Assembly (NCBI GenBank): GCA_900539195.1
Contig: UQBC01000027.1
Span: forward strand, 1-37,208
Direction: 5' to 3'
From: an uncultured Oscillospiraceae bacterium
Lineage (GTDB): Bacteria > Bacillota > Clostridia > Oscillospirales > Ruminococcaceae
DNA length: 37,208 nt
Positions 22,061 through 30,070 of the stretch are shown here, piece by piece. The stretch's first letter is position 1, and every line of letters begins with the position of its first letter. The translations under genes and the position numbers were made by a program. A model generated the notes under the pieces. It worked only from the letters and a program-made list of their open reading frames with translations. It was not told the DNA's origin and searched no databases.

Positions 22061-23476
22061 ATGTCGATGTACACATATATTAAGCAGGCATTTCCGAACG
22101 TGCCGATAGTCGATATATCCGACTATTATACACGGCACATTGAGCCTGCAAAACGCATCTATCAGGGCAAACCGCCGTGGAGAACTGTTACAAACAGCGG
22201 AATAAAAAAGAAAAGCCGTCCCAGAGCTATGACGAATATGGCAAAGGTTATCTGCGATAAGCTCGCCACGATGACTTTTTCAGAACAGTGCGATATATCT
22301 GTTGATGACGAAAAGTACAACGATACGGTAAGTGAGGTTCTTGAAAATAACTGTTTCTGGGAGCGTTTTCCCGAATTTCTTTCCCGTGCGTATGCGCTCG
22401 GCGGCGGAGTAATAAAGGTGTATCTCGAGGATAATGTGATACGACTGAATTACATAAATGCCGATCGTTTCTTTCCGACAAAATGGAATAACCGTCAGAT
22501 CACAGAAGGTATTTTCTGTAACGACTATGTTCAGAACGGTTTCTTCTACAAGCTGTTTGAGTATCATACATTGCAGTCGGACGGCGTACACATCTATCAT
22601 ATACTGCGGCGCAGTGATTCACGAAGCTATCTCGGTCAGGCGGTGCCGGTTTCCGAGCTGTTCCCGAAGCTTGAATACGAAAGAGTGTTCGAAGGCGTTC
22701 AAACGCCGTTATTCTGCTATTTTAAACCTGCAGTCGGAAACAATATGGTTTTCGACTTGCCGCTCGGCTTGCCTGTCTTTGCAAATTCAATAGACACGCT
22801 ACGGGAAATAGATGTAATATTCGACAGCTTGGAGCGAGAATTTATACTCGGCAAGAAGCGTATCATTATTCCTTCGGAATGTGTTAAGTCGACCTATGAC
22901 AGCGACGGCAACGAAGTAAAATACTTTGACACCGATGACGAAGTATATCAGGCATTCAACGCCGATGATGCGCCGAAGCTGAATATATCCGACAATACCC
23001 AGTCCCTCAGAGTAATCGAACACGTTGAAGCTCTGAAGCTTCAGCTGAATATACTCAGCACTCAGCTCGGATTTTCTCCGGGAACGCTGTCATTTGACAG
23101 TAATTCCGGCGTAAAAACGGCGACAGAAGTTGCCGCCGATGAAAAGGACACACTTCGCACCGTGCAGAATAACAAGAATATCATATCCGAGGTGCTTGAA
23201 AGTCTTGCAACGGCGATTATAGAAATAACACAGGCTTCAGAAGAGGTCAGCAAAGATTATACGGTTTCTGTCAATTGGCAGGATAACATTATCGGCGATG
23301 ACAACACCCGTATAGATAACAATATCAAGCTTGTTCAGGCAGGGCTTAAATCAAAAATTCGTGCTATTATGGAAGCACAGAATATTGATGAAGCAGAAGC
23401 CACAGAAGAACTGCAGCGTATTGCAAAGGAAAACGCCATAGACGGCGGCATACTGGACGGTGACAGCTATGAATAA
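22061..23476 (+). CDS. Portal protein (A118/SPP1-like)
   Basis: 471 residues; the dodecameric ring through which DNA enters the head. Segments such as NMAKVICDKLATMTF near the start, YALGGGVIKVYLEDN, and FDSNSGVKTATEVAADEKDT in the second half are typical of A118-type portals. It follows the terminase directly and overlaps the minor capsid gene. Confidence 0.93.
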   Translation: MSMYTYIKQAFPNVPIVDISDYYTRHIEPAKRIYQGKPPWRTVTNSGIKKKSRPRAMTNMAKVICDKLATMTFSEQCDISVDDEKYNDTVSEVLENNCFWERFPEFLSRAYALGGGVIKVYLEDNVIRLNYINADRFFPTKWNNRQITEGIFCNDYVQNGFFYKLFEYHTLQSDGVHIYHILRRSDSRSYLGQAVPVSELFPKLEYERVFEGVQTPLFCYFKPAVGNNMVFDLPLGLPVFANSIDTLREIDVIFDSLEREFILGKKRIIIPSECVKSTYDSDGNEVKYFDTDDEVYQAFNADDAPKLNISDNTQSLRVIEHVEALKLQLNILSTQLGFSPGTLSFDSNSGVKTATEVAADEKDTLRTVQNNKNIISEVLESLATAIIEITQASEEVSKDYTVSVNWQDNIIGDDNTRIDNNIKLVQAGLKSKIRAIMEAQNIDEAEATEELQRIAKENAIDGGILDGDSYE

Positions 23477-25364
23477 GCTGACTTCCCTGCAGTTGTCGCA
23501 AGGAATAGCCGACCTTATCGTCGGACTGGAAACCGATCTTATTGCAAACATAGCCGCCTATCTTGCTGAAGGGAAAATCGAAGAAGACACGGCAAAGTGG
23601 AAAATGAAGAAGCTCGCCGAGCTTGGCAAGCTGACAAAGCAGAACGCAAAAACGATAGCCGAATATGCAGGAAAAACGCCTGAGCTTCTTGAGCTTACGC
23701 TTCAAAGAGCGGCAAATTCCGCTATTCAGGAGCTTGCGCCGGGATTAAAACGCATGGTGCAGGAGGGGCTTATTGATAGACGAGCCACGCCGTCAATGTC
23801 CGGCAATATGTTAAACAGCCTTAAAATGCTTCAAAAACAGGCAAAAAAAGACCTGAACCTTACAAATACAACGATGAAGTATAAGGCAAAGAACGCCGCT
23901 ATGCAGGTGATAAACCATACTGCCGAGCTTGCTAACAAGCAGGAATACATAGACAGTCTTAACAAGGCTGCGGGCAAGGTCGTTACCGGTATAGAGGCAC
24001 GGCAGAGTGCCATGCGTGAATGTATCGGCGAAATGACGCAGAAAGGTATCCCGGCTTTTGTAGATAAGAACGGTCGCAACTGGACACCGGAAGCATATAC
24101 TAATATGTGTATACGCTCCACTGTCGGAAGCGTTGCCAAAGAAACTCAGTTTTCCCTTATGGACGAATATGGGCTTGATCTGGTCGAGGTCAGCAGTCAC
24201 AGCGGCGCAAGACCGCTGTGTGCCAAAGATCAGGGTAAAATATTCAATCGCAACGGCGGTGGAGGCTATACCACTGACATTGACGGTAAACGGATAAAAT
24301 TCTATTCTTGGCGGTCAAGCTCATATGGCAAGCCTGCAGGGCTTCTCGGTATAAACTGCGGTCATCAGATCTATCCATTCCTGCCCGGTATCAGCGTACA
24401 GACGTATTTTCCGTATGACGAAAAGGAGAATGCCGAGCAGTACGAAAAAATCTGCAATCAGCGTGCTCTTGAACGTAAGGTCAGAGCTTCCAAACGGGAA
24501 TGTACCTCTCTTGACACTCTCGGCGACAAGGAAGGCTTTGACAAGGCGGCGTATAAGCTGAAACAGCAGGAACAGCAGCTTAAGGGCTACTGTGAGAAAA
24601 ACGGGCTTACATATAAGCCCGACCGCACCGCTACTCCGGGATACGGTCGCAGTCAGGCGGCAAAGACTACTGCAAGCTATAAGGCGGCGGTTAAGGCTGA
24701 GCAAGAGAAAATTAAGCAACTTGAGATTGACAAATCGGCTGAAAGTGGTACTCGATTTTTAAAAGGAAATAATTATAGCGTAAAGTTTAATAAGGTTTCG
24801 GGTACAAAAGAAATTACCAAAGAACTTGCGAGAGAGTTTTCAGACGAGTATGATAAAGCATCTAAGCTGTTTGGACTTGAGAAGCAGGATAATATAAAGG
24901 CTGTAGAAGTGGTTCCTTACAAAAATGATGGTATATATGGTCTTTACACTCCTAACAGTGGCGTTATAACGATGTTTGGAGTTGGAGGTAAGGATGGTAA
25001 GGCATTTATGACTAAGGTGGCAAAGGATATGAAGAAAAAAGGCGAATGGTCTACCGATTCTCCGCTACACGCTTATCGCCACGAATTGGGTCATGCCATT
25101 CAAGAACATCTATCTGCAAACGATACAGATTATGGCAAGAAGCTTAAAATAATAACTGAGCTAAGGCAGAGTGTTTTTAACGACTTGACAAAAATATCCG
25201 AGAGTGATACAATCAAAGAAAAAGCAAGGCTGCTTTCAACTTACGGTATAAACGAATTTGATGAAATAGATGAGTTTATTTCCGAAGGTATTGCAGAGTG
25301 GCTGAACGGTAAGCCTAGACAAACGGCGAAAAAAATAGTTGACATTTTATTAGGAAGGAGTTGA
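23469..25364 (+). CDS. Minor capsid protein (Phage_min_cap2/MuF type) fused to a zinc metallopeptidase domain
   Basis: About 631 residues. The first ~310 are the minor capsid protein 2 domain, ending in its signature SHSGARPLCAKDQGKIFN ... GLLGINCGHQIYPFLPG. A coiled linker follows, then from about residue 425 an AT-richer domain with HELGH (538-542) and a downstream glutamate in FISEGIAEWLN (E606), a gluzincin-like zinc site. A few copies of the protein enter the head, and the C-domain could be a maturation protease or a delivered effector, as in MuF polymorphic toxins. ATG 23469 was chosen; GTG 23460 is also possible. It overlaps the portal by 8 nt. Confidence 0.85.
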   Translation: MNKLTSLQLSQGIADLIVGLETDLIANIAAYLAEGKIEEDTAKWKMKKLAELGKLTKQNAKTIAEYAGKTPELLELTLQRAANSAIQELAPGLKRMVQEGLIDRRATPSMSGNMLNSLKMLQKQAKKDLNLTNTTMKYKAKNAAMQVINHTAELANKQEYIDSLNKAAGKVVTGIEARQSAMRECIGEMTQKGIPAFVDKNGRNWTPEAYTNMCIRSTVGSVAKETQFSLMDEYGLDLVEVSSHSGARPLCAKDQGKIFNRNGGGGYTTDIDGKRIKFYSWRSSSYGKPAGLLGINCGHQIYPFLPGISVQTYFPYDEKENAEQYEKICNQRALERKVRASKRECTSLDTLGDKEGFDKAAYKLKQQEQQLKGYCEKNGLTYKPDRTATPGYGRSQAAKTTASYKAAVKAEQEKIKQLEIDKSAESGTRFLKGNNYSVKFNKVSGTKEITKELAREFSDEYDKASKLFGLEKQDNIKAVEVVPYKNDGIYGLYTPNSGVITMFGVGGKDGKAFMTKVAKDMKKKGEWSTDSPLHAYRHELGHAIQEHLSANDTDYGKKLKIITELRQSVFNDLTKISESDTIKEKARLLSTYGINEFDEIDEFISEGIAEWLNGKPRQTAKKIVDILLGRS

Positions 25365-25371
25365 TAATTTT

Positions 25372-25542
25372 ATGCTGGTTGATTATCCTTATGAATGGAG
25401 AAATTATATGGTAAGAGGCAAAATCCGAACGTTTTGTTCTGATACGCCCAAAGAAATAGTTGATAAAGCTAAGATTATCAACGAACACTTGTCGGAACAT
25501 AATGTAAAACCATACTTTTACTTTGAGGATGAAGAAACATAA
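25372..25542 (+). CDS. 56-residue protein paired with the metallopeptidase domain
   Basis: MLVDYPYEWRNYMVRGKIRT, later PKEIVDKAKIINEHL and an acidic end (FYFEDEET). Not recognised. The RBS is GGAAGGAG, 11 nt upstream. It lies 7 nt after the fusion gene, is equally AT-rich and is closed off by a terminator, so the two look like one inserted cassette. By analogy with MuF toxins it could be the immunity or chaperone partner; this is inference only. Confidence 0.7.
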   Translation: MLVDYPYEWRNYMVRGKIRTFCSDTPKEIVDKAKIINEHLSEHNVKPYFYFEDEET

Positions 25543-25550
25543 AGAAATTA

Positions 25551-25574
25551 AACACCCTTTCGAGGGTGTTTTTT
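25551..25574 (+). terminator. Strong terminator inside the head operon (TTCG loop)
   Basis: AACACCCT (25551-25558), TTCG loop, AGGGTGTT (25563-25570), then TTTT. It stands in the middle of the structural operon, just before the RBS of the next gene. Confidence 0.9.
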
Positions 25575-25595
25575 CATACCGCAAAGGAGGCAACA

Positions 25596-25778
25596 ATGTC
25601 AGATGAAGAAATACGCACACATCTTCTTAAGCATTTGAATGTACTTGAAAGTGCTATTCAGGGTGCGGTAAAAGAACAGCATTACGAACTTGTTGTTGGT
25701 ATAAGCCAACAGATAATGATAACATTGTGTCAATTATGCGGTGTTTCGCCGGATGACATAAACAAATTGAAATATTAA
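25596..25778 (+). CDS. Small helical protein in the head region
   Basis: 60 residues (MSDEEIRTHLLKHLNVLESA ... IMITLCQLCGVSPDDINKLK), all helical, no recognised family. AAAGGAGG precedes ATG 25596. It sits between two terminators and the scaffold gene, so it could be a late addition of the same cassette type. Confidence 0.7.
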   Translation: MSDEEIRTHLLKHLNVLESAIQGAVKEQHYELVVGISQQIMITLCQLCGVSPDDINKLKY

Positions 25779-25787
25779 CGTTTAAAG

Positions 25788-25811
25788 CAGCACTAAAACG
25801 GTGCTGTTTTT
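25788..25811 (+). terminator. Second terminator inside the head operon
   Basis: CAGCAC (25788-25793), 7-nt loop, GTGCTG (25801-25806), followed by TTTTTA, upstream of the scaffold gene. Confidence 0.85.
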
Positions 25812-25843
25812 ATATTACCCATTTTACAGAAAGGAAAATCATT

Positions 25844-26419
25844 ATGGATGAAAAAATCAAAATATCGGCGACTGAGAATGCCGAAAGCACAGCTCAGGCA
25901 GAACAGACAGCTGCCACAGCTCAGAGCGGTGCACAGGACGGCACTGCCACGGAAGCTGTTACGCAGTCCGAATCGCAGTCTGAAGCAAAGTCCGAATCCG
26001 AGCATTCAGAAAAGCCCGGAGCAGGAACAGTAGATGACGAAAAGTCAGACACTTCCGGAAATTCAGAAACAGGAAAGGCTGACGGCAAAAAATCAGACAG
26101 CGCAGAATCCACCGGCGAAAGCGACAACTTTCAGGAGGAAAACAGCAAGCAGGAGATAGCCGAGCTTAAAGGCAAGGTTCACGCACTTTCTGTCGGCGTT
26201 GCGGCAGATTGCATAGAGGATGTGCTTGCGCTTGCAAAGGCAAAGGTCGGCGGAGATGTTACACTTGATAAGGCTATTGACAGTGTAATTGAAAAGTATC
26301 CCAACTTCAAGGGCGAAAAACCTCCCAAGGCAATAGTTACATCAGCTGTTGCAACTGCAAACGATGAACAGAAAACAGCCGATGAAGCAAGAATCAACAA
26401 GATAATGGGCATTAAGTAA
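25844..26419 (+). CDS. Capsid scaffolding protein
   Basis: 191 residues. The first ~95 are low-complexity and acidic (Ala/Glu/Ser/Gln), followed by a helical part (QEIAELKGKVHALSVGVAAD) and a basic end with ARINKIMGIK. This composition and the place directly before the capsid gene mark it as the internal scaffold that shapes the head and is later removed. The DUF4355 type is likely. The zinc peptidase upstream is one candidate for its removal. Confidence 0.8.
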   Translation: MDEKIKISATENAESTAQAEQTAATAQSGAQDGTATEAVTQSESQSEAKSESEHSEKPGAGTVDDEKSDTSGNSETGKADGKKSDSAESTGESDNFQEENSKQEIAELKGKVHALSVGVAADCIEDVLALAKAKVGGDVTLDKAIDSVIEKYPNFKGEKPPKAIVTSAVATANDEQKTADEARINKIMGIK

Positions 26420-26439
26420 GCCCGGAAAGGAAAATCACT

Positions 26440-27324
26440 ATGGCAAATTCAATTACAAAATTCAAGGCGTATATCGACAAGCTCGATACAGTCTATCAGC
26501 AGGCTTCCGCCACATCTATTCTTGATGCTGATGCGGATACGGTGAGAATGGGAGCAAAGGCAGGAGAGTTTCTCATTCCTAAGATGAGCATGGACGGTCT
26601 TGCAGATTACTCACGTTCAAGCGGCTATGTCAAGGGTGATGTTACAATTACTTATGAAACAAAGTCCTGCAACTATGACAGAGGTCGTAAGTTCTCCGTT
26701 GACGCAATGGATAACGAAGAAGCCGCAGGTATTGCGTTCGGCAAGCTCGCAGGCGAGTTCATCAGGACGAAGGTCGTTCCCGAAATGGACGCTTTCCGTT
26801 TTGCAAAATACGCAAGTGCTACAGGCATTCTCTCTGCCGCAGAAGCTACTCCTACCGCCGGTACAGCTGTCCTGACGGCTCTTCAGACCGCCGTCAATGC
26901 TCAGGACGAGGCGGAGGTAAACGTTGACGGCAAGATACTGTATATCACTCCCACACTTCTTACGCTTGCCAAAAACGTTGATACCACAAAGAGTAAAGCT
27001 ATTCTCGATCGTTTTGAAAAGATCATCACTGTTCCGCAGACAAGATTCTATACGGCGATCGATATGAAGGACGGCACATCAAGCAACGAGACCGCAGGCG
27101 GATATGCAGGCGCAACGGGCGGCTATAAAATCAACTTTATGATAATAAACCGTGATGCCATTATCCAGTTCGGTAAGCACACGGTCAACAAGGTAGTTTC
27201 GCCCGAAGAGAACCAGACAGATGATGGTTATATGTTCTTCTACCGTGCTTACAGCATCGCAGAAACATATGAAAACAAGGTAAAGGGCATCTACCTCAAT
27301 CGTGATACAACGGCGCTGACCTAA
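26440..27324 (+). CDS. Major capsid protein
   Basis: 294 residues, HK97-type fold expected. It opens MANSITKFKAYIDKLDTVYQ, has a conserved SMDGLADYSRSSGYVKGDVT section and ends KGIYLNRDTTAL. It builds the head shell. GGAAAGGA is upstream. It follows the scaffold by 20 nt and precedes the connector genes, the usual A118-like order. Confidence 0.9.
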   Translation: MANSITKFKAYIDKLDTVYQQASATSILDADADTVRMGAKAGEFLIPKMSMDGLADYSRSSGYVKGDVTITYETKSCNYDRGRKFSVDAMDNEEAAGIAFGKLAGEFIRTKVVPEMDAFRFAKYASATGILSAAEATPTAGTAVLTALQTAVNAQDEAEVNVDGKILYITPTLLTLAKNVDTTKSKAILDRFEKIITVPQTRFYTAIDMKDGTSSNETAGGYAGATGGYKINFMIINRDAIIQFGKHTVNKVVSPEENQTDDGYMFFYRAYSIAETYENKVKGIYLNRDTTALT

Positions 27325-27334
27325 GGAGGTTTCC

Positions 27335-27556
27335 ATGACAAGAGTAGGATTTACAGCCGAAGATCTGGCGGATAACACAGTTCAGCAGGAGCAGAAAACA
27401 ACTTTGGCAAACAAAAAGCAGTCTAACGAAGATCTGGCGGATAACACAGTTCAGCAGGAGCAGAAAACAACTTCGGCAAACAAAAAGCAGTCTAAGCAGT
27501 CTAAGCAGTCAAAGAAGCCGGCGGAGGTAACTGATGCAGCAGATAGTTACACCTGA
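27335..27556 (+). CDS. Small repetitive head-region protein
   Basis: 73 residues made mostly of a 23-residue unit present twice (EDLADNTVQQEQKTT...), then KQSKQSKQSKK. AAGGAGGT precedes ATG 27335. Its end overlaps the connector gene by 23 nt in another frame. It lies where many siphoviruses encode a short Lys-rich protein after the capsid; function unknown. It is likely unstructured. Confidence 0.7.
   Translation: MTRVGFTAEDLADNTVQQEQKTTLANKKQSNEDLADNTVQQEQKTTSANKKQSKQSKQSKKPAEVTDAADSYT
27359..27496 (+). repeat. 69-bp tandem duplication in the repetitive head protein gene
   Basis: Two in-frame copies, 27359-27427 and 27428-27496, differ at two positions only (Leu to Ser, Asn to Lys). It is followed by a CAGTCTAAG triplicate. 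Recent duplication. Confidence 0.95.
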
Positions 27557-27923
27557 CTACTACAAAGACGTTTTCTGCGGAGAGTTTGACGGTGATGACA
27601 AGGAGCTTGCTAAGCTCCTTGAGGTTGCATACATTATTATATATAATGAAACCTGCGGCAGAATAGCTCAGTTCGACAGTCTGGATAAAAAGGTTCAGAC
27701 GGCTGTTAAAGATGCTATCTGTTGGCAGGTTGATTATATATCAGCAAACGGCGGTCTTTCATTCGTGCATGACGGCAGCTTCAGCAATATTTCACTCGGC
27801 AGTTTCAGCTATTCGGCAGGCGGCAACAGTAGCGTATCGGATGGAAAACTGCCGATGTGCAATGTGTCATACGGCTTGCTTTTATCAACCGGGCTTATGT
27901 ACAAGGGGCTGAATGCGTTATGA
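27534..27923 (+). CDS. Head-tail connector protein
   Basis: 129 residues with the small helical fold of gp6-like connectors (VTPDYYKDVFCGEF..DKELAKLLEVAYIIIYNETC; VQTAVKDAICWQVDYI) and a Ser/Gly-rich end. It attaches below the portal. It overlaps both neighbours (23 nt before, 4 nt after). Confidence 0.8.
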   Translation: MQQIVTPDYYKDVFCGEFDGDDKELAKLLEVAYIIIYNETCGRIAQFDSLDKKVQTAVKDAICWQVDYISANGGLSFVHDGSFSNISLGSFSYSAGGNSSVSDGKLPMCNVSYGLLLSTGLMYKGLNAL

Positions 27924-28252
27924 TGAAACCTATACCACGCAGTCTTTTGATACACACTGCCGCTGTTGTTGCCGAAAAGACCGACAGATGGGGCGAAATC
28001 TCCGAAACGTCTACGGAAACATTGAAATATGTCCGTATAGAACCAACAGAGAGTTATACCAGCGATAAGCAGAACAATCAGGTAAAGGTTGATGCAGTCA
28101 TGTATTACGATTGCCGTAATTCCTCTCCATCAAATTTCAAATTTGTGCCGGGCGCAAAGGTGATTTTTAAAAAAACAGAATACAGGATTGCAAGCATAAA
28201 GCGGTATGACACAAATGCTCCGCACCACTATGAGATAGGATTATCGTTATGA
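27920..28252 (+). CDS. Head closure / putative minor capsid protein (Minor_capsid_1 type)
   Basis: 110 residues: PIPRSLLIHTAAV, RWGEISETSTETLKYVRIEP, MYYDCRNSSP and the closing HHYEIGL are all family features of the A118/lactococcal connector set. The ATG at 27920 lies in the end of the previous gene. Forms a ring between connector and tail. Confidence 0.85.
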   Translation: MMKPIPRSLLIHTAAVVAEKTDRWGEISETSTETLKYVRIEPTESYTSDKQNNQVKVDAVMYYDCRNSSPSNFKFVPGAKVIFKKTEYRIASIKRYDTNAPHHYEIGLSL

Positions 28253-28716
28253 GTGTAAAAATAACATTAAACAGTGCGGCAGTCAAGGCAAGAATGACGG
28301 AAAAAACACATGATGCTATGAAACTTCTTATGTCAAATTTCCTTAAGGATTGCAACGATTACGCTCCTCAAGATCAGAGCGTTCTCATCAATAGCAGTAT
28401 AATCCATACGGGAATCTCTGCCGATTGGATACCACCGCTCGGGAAAAAAGTGACTTCAGAACAGTTACAAGCTCTTGCCCGTGCTAAAGGCAGTGAAATT
28501 GAAATAAGAAACGATAGTATTGCTATGGTTCTTCGTTGGGAAACACCTTATGCAAGGACGTTGTACTATGGCGTATCTAAAAAAGGTAACCCTATATCAT
28601 ATTCACATGATGAAAACCCAAAAGCTTGCAAAATGTGGGCGCATAAAGCGGAATCGGTTAAAGGGGAACAGTGGCGAAGACAACTGCAGAAACTTTTAAC
28701 AGGAAGTGATAAATAA
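28249..28716 (+). CDS. Minor capsid / tail-completion protein (Minor_capsid_2 type)
   Basis: 155 residues with the family motif RWETPYARTLYYGV and the C-terminal AHKAESVKGEQWRR. It overlaps the preceding gene by 4 nt. Codons here are slightly more AT-rich than in the neighbours. It functions in joining head and tail. Confidence 0.85.
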   Translation: MSVKITLNSAAVKARMTEKTHDAMKLLMSNFLKDCNDYAPQDQSVLINSSIIHTGISADWIPPLGKKVTSEQLQALARAKGSEIEIRNDSIAMVLRWETPYARTLYYGVSKKGNPISYSHDENPKACKMWAHKAESVKGEQWRRQLQKLLTGSDK

Positions 28717-29099
28717 TGTCACCTCAGAAAAAAGCAATCGAGCTTATTCTCAATTTTATAGAAGATAAGCTCGGATATACAATCGAAACAACCGGCTTGC
28801 CTGTCGGCGGAGGTATCTCCGCCGAAGTGCAGGCGGCAAAGGATAACGGTGCTACACTTAACAGGCAGCGGCAGGACAGAACCTTGCCGCTTCTTCTTTT
28901 ATCGAAAAACAAGACACAAGGTGTAGCAATGGAACAGCTTTTCAATATCGGCAATCTTATATCAAGAGCAACCAAACTGCCACAGGATGAATGCGTTCAG
29001 CTGATGAGCGCAACCGTATCTACTGATGCGGCACCTGTCGGAAAAGTCGGGGATTTCTGGATATATTCCATGATTGTTGATGTCAGGATAGCATTTTAG
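28716..29099 (+). CDS. Tail terminator / minor capsid protein (Minor_capsid_3 type)
   Basis: 127 residues (LILNFIEDKLGYTIETTGLP ... DFWIYSMIVDVRIAF). The C-terminal strand pair is typical of tail terminator proteins, which cap the tail tube. Its start shares one base with the previous stop (TAATG). Confidence 0.8.
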   Translation: MSPQKKAIELILNFIEDKLGYTIETTGLPVGGGISAEVQAAKDNGATLNRQRQDRTLPLLLLSKNKTQGVAMEQLFNIGNLISRATKLPQDECVQLMSATVSTDAAPVGKVGDFWIYSMIVDVRIAF

Positions 29100-29110
29100 G
29101 AGGTACTAAT

Positions 29111-29584
29111 ATGGCAAATGAACAGGTAATACCTACTGTCGGCAAAGCCGAGCTGAACAGTGAAATAAAGGTAGAGATCAATACTACTCCTACAGGAGAA
29201 TCGGCTACATATTCGGATATGCGCAAGGCATTCAAATCGGTAACAACTGCAATAAACGAGGTCGTTTACAGTGCGACATATCTTGCAGACGGCGGCTTTG
29301 CAAGCTCTGCGGTTGTTGGCGCAGCTCCTACAGTAGTGCTTGCGGGCGACTTCATCAAAGATGATCCTGTTTGTACTTTTCTTGACGAGATTCAGTATGA
29401 AATCGGCTCAAACAGAGTAACTGACATCAAGATAACCCGTAACGGCAAGGTTCTTACCTGCCCTGTCACGGTTACAGCTGCCGGCATAGGCGGCGGCGAG
29501 TCTACAGCTCCCAACACTATAAGCTGCACGATCGCTTTTAACGGCAAACCCGCAATAACAACAGCCACCGTTTCGGGTGTCTGA
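29111..29584 (+). CDS. Major tail tube protein
   Basis: 157 residues, beta-rich, Gly/Thr/Val-rich with DIKITRNGKVLTCPVTVTAA and a closing TISCTIAFNGKPAITTATVS. Position after the tail terminator and before the chaperones identifies it as the tube subunit. No sheath gene is present, so the tail is non-contractile. AGGAGG is upstream. Confidence 0.85.
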   Translation: MANEQVIPTVGKAELNSEIKVEINTTPTGESATYSDMRKAFKSVTTAINEVVYSATYLADGGFASSAVVGAAPTVVLAGDFIKDDPVCTFLDEIQYEIGSNRVTDIKITRNGKVLTCPVTVTAAGIGGGESTAPNTISCTIAFNGKPAITTATVSGV

Positions 29585-29603
29585 TATTACATCAAAAAAC
29601 AGT

Positions 29604-29634
29604 CAGTGTGCCAAACGGCACACTGCTGAATTTT
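29604..29634 (+). terminator. Terminator-like hairpin after the tail tube gene
   Basis: A perfect 9-bp stem, CAGTGTGCC (29604-29612) and GGCACACTG (29617-29625), AAAC loop, then CTGAATTTTT. It is the third terminator inside the late operon; it may also set tube protein mRNA levels. Confidence 0.75.
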
Positions 29635-29650
29635 TGTCAGGAGGATAACA

Positions 29651-30070
29651 ATGGCATACAAAATCACACGAACACAGAAAATCACGGAAACTCTTGAGCT
29701 GTCTGATAAAAACGGAAACGTCATCGACAGCATTGATATAGACATAGATGCAGATGCCGTCTGCACAGCTTTCCGAAAGAAACAGACGGAAGTAATTGAT
29801 GCGGAAAGACGTCTTAAAGAAATAAGAAAAAACGGTGTTGAAACAGATCTTGAATGCGCTTATGAGGCGTATGGAAATGCGGTAATTGCAATTTTTGAGC
29901 TGATATTCGGCGAAGACGGTACAAAAAAGTTGCTTGAATTTTTCGAGGACAATTACATTGAAATGGGTATTCAGGTAGTTCCTTTTATAAATGCCGTTAT
30001 TGTACCGAAAATAAATGAAACGCTTCGTAATCGTAAGGCTCAGATCAGAGCGTTACATAAGTACCGCTAA
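29651..30070 (+). CDS. Tail assembly chaperone
   Basis: 139 residues, helical (AFRKKQTEVIDAERRLKEIR; AIFELIFGEDGTKKLLEFFE). It corresponds by place to the gp14/G-type chaperone that coats the tape measure before tube assembly. AGGAGG is upstream. Its stop overlaps the Gp15 start (TAATG). Confidence 0.75.
   Translation: MAYKITRTQKITETLELSDKNGNVIDSIDIDIDADAVCTAFRKKQTEVIDAERRLKEIRKNGVETDLECAYEAYGNAVIAIFELIFGEDGTKKLLEFFEDNYIEMGIQVVPFINAVIVPKINETLRNRKAQIRALHKYR

Noticed and set aside
27359..27496. CRISPR-like repeat.
   Set aside because: Two adjoining 69-bp copies with no spacers, inside an ORF.
29918..29926. A AAA AAG slippery sequence in the tail chaperone gene, as in the G/GT frameshift of lambda-like phages.
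   Set aside because: The -1 frame meets a TGA after only a few codons, and the next gene has its own overlapping start (TAATG).
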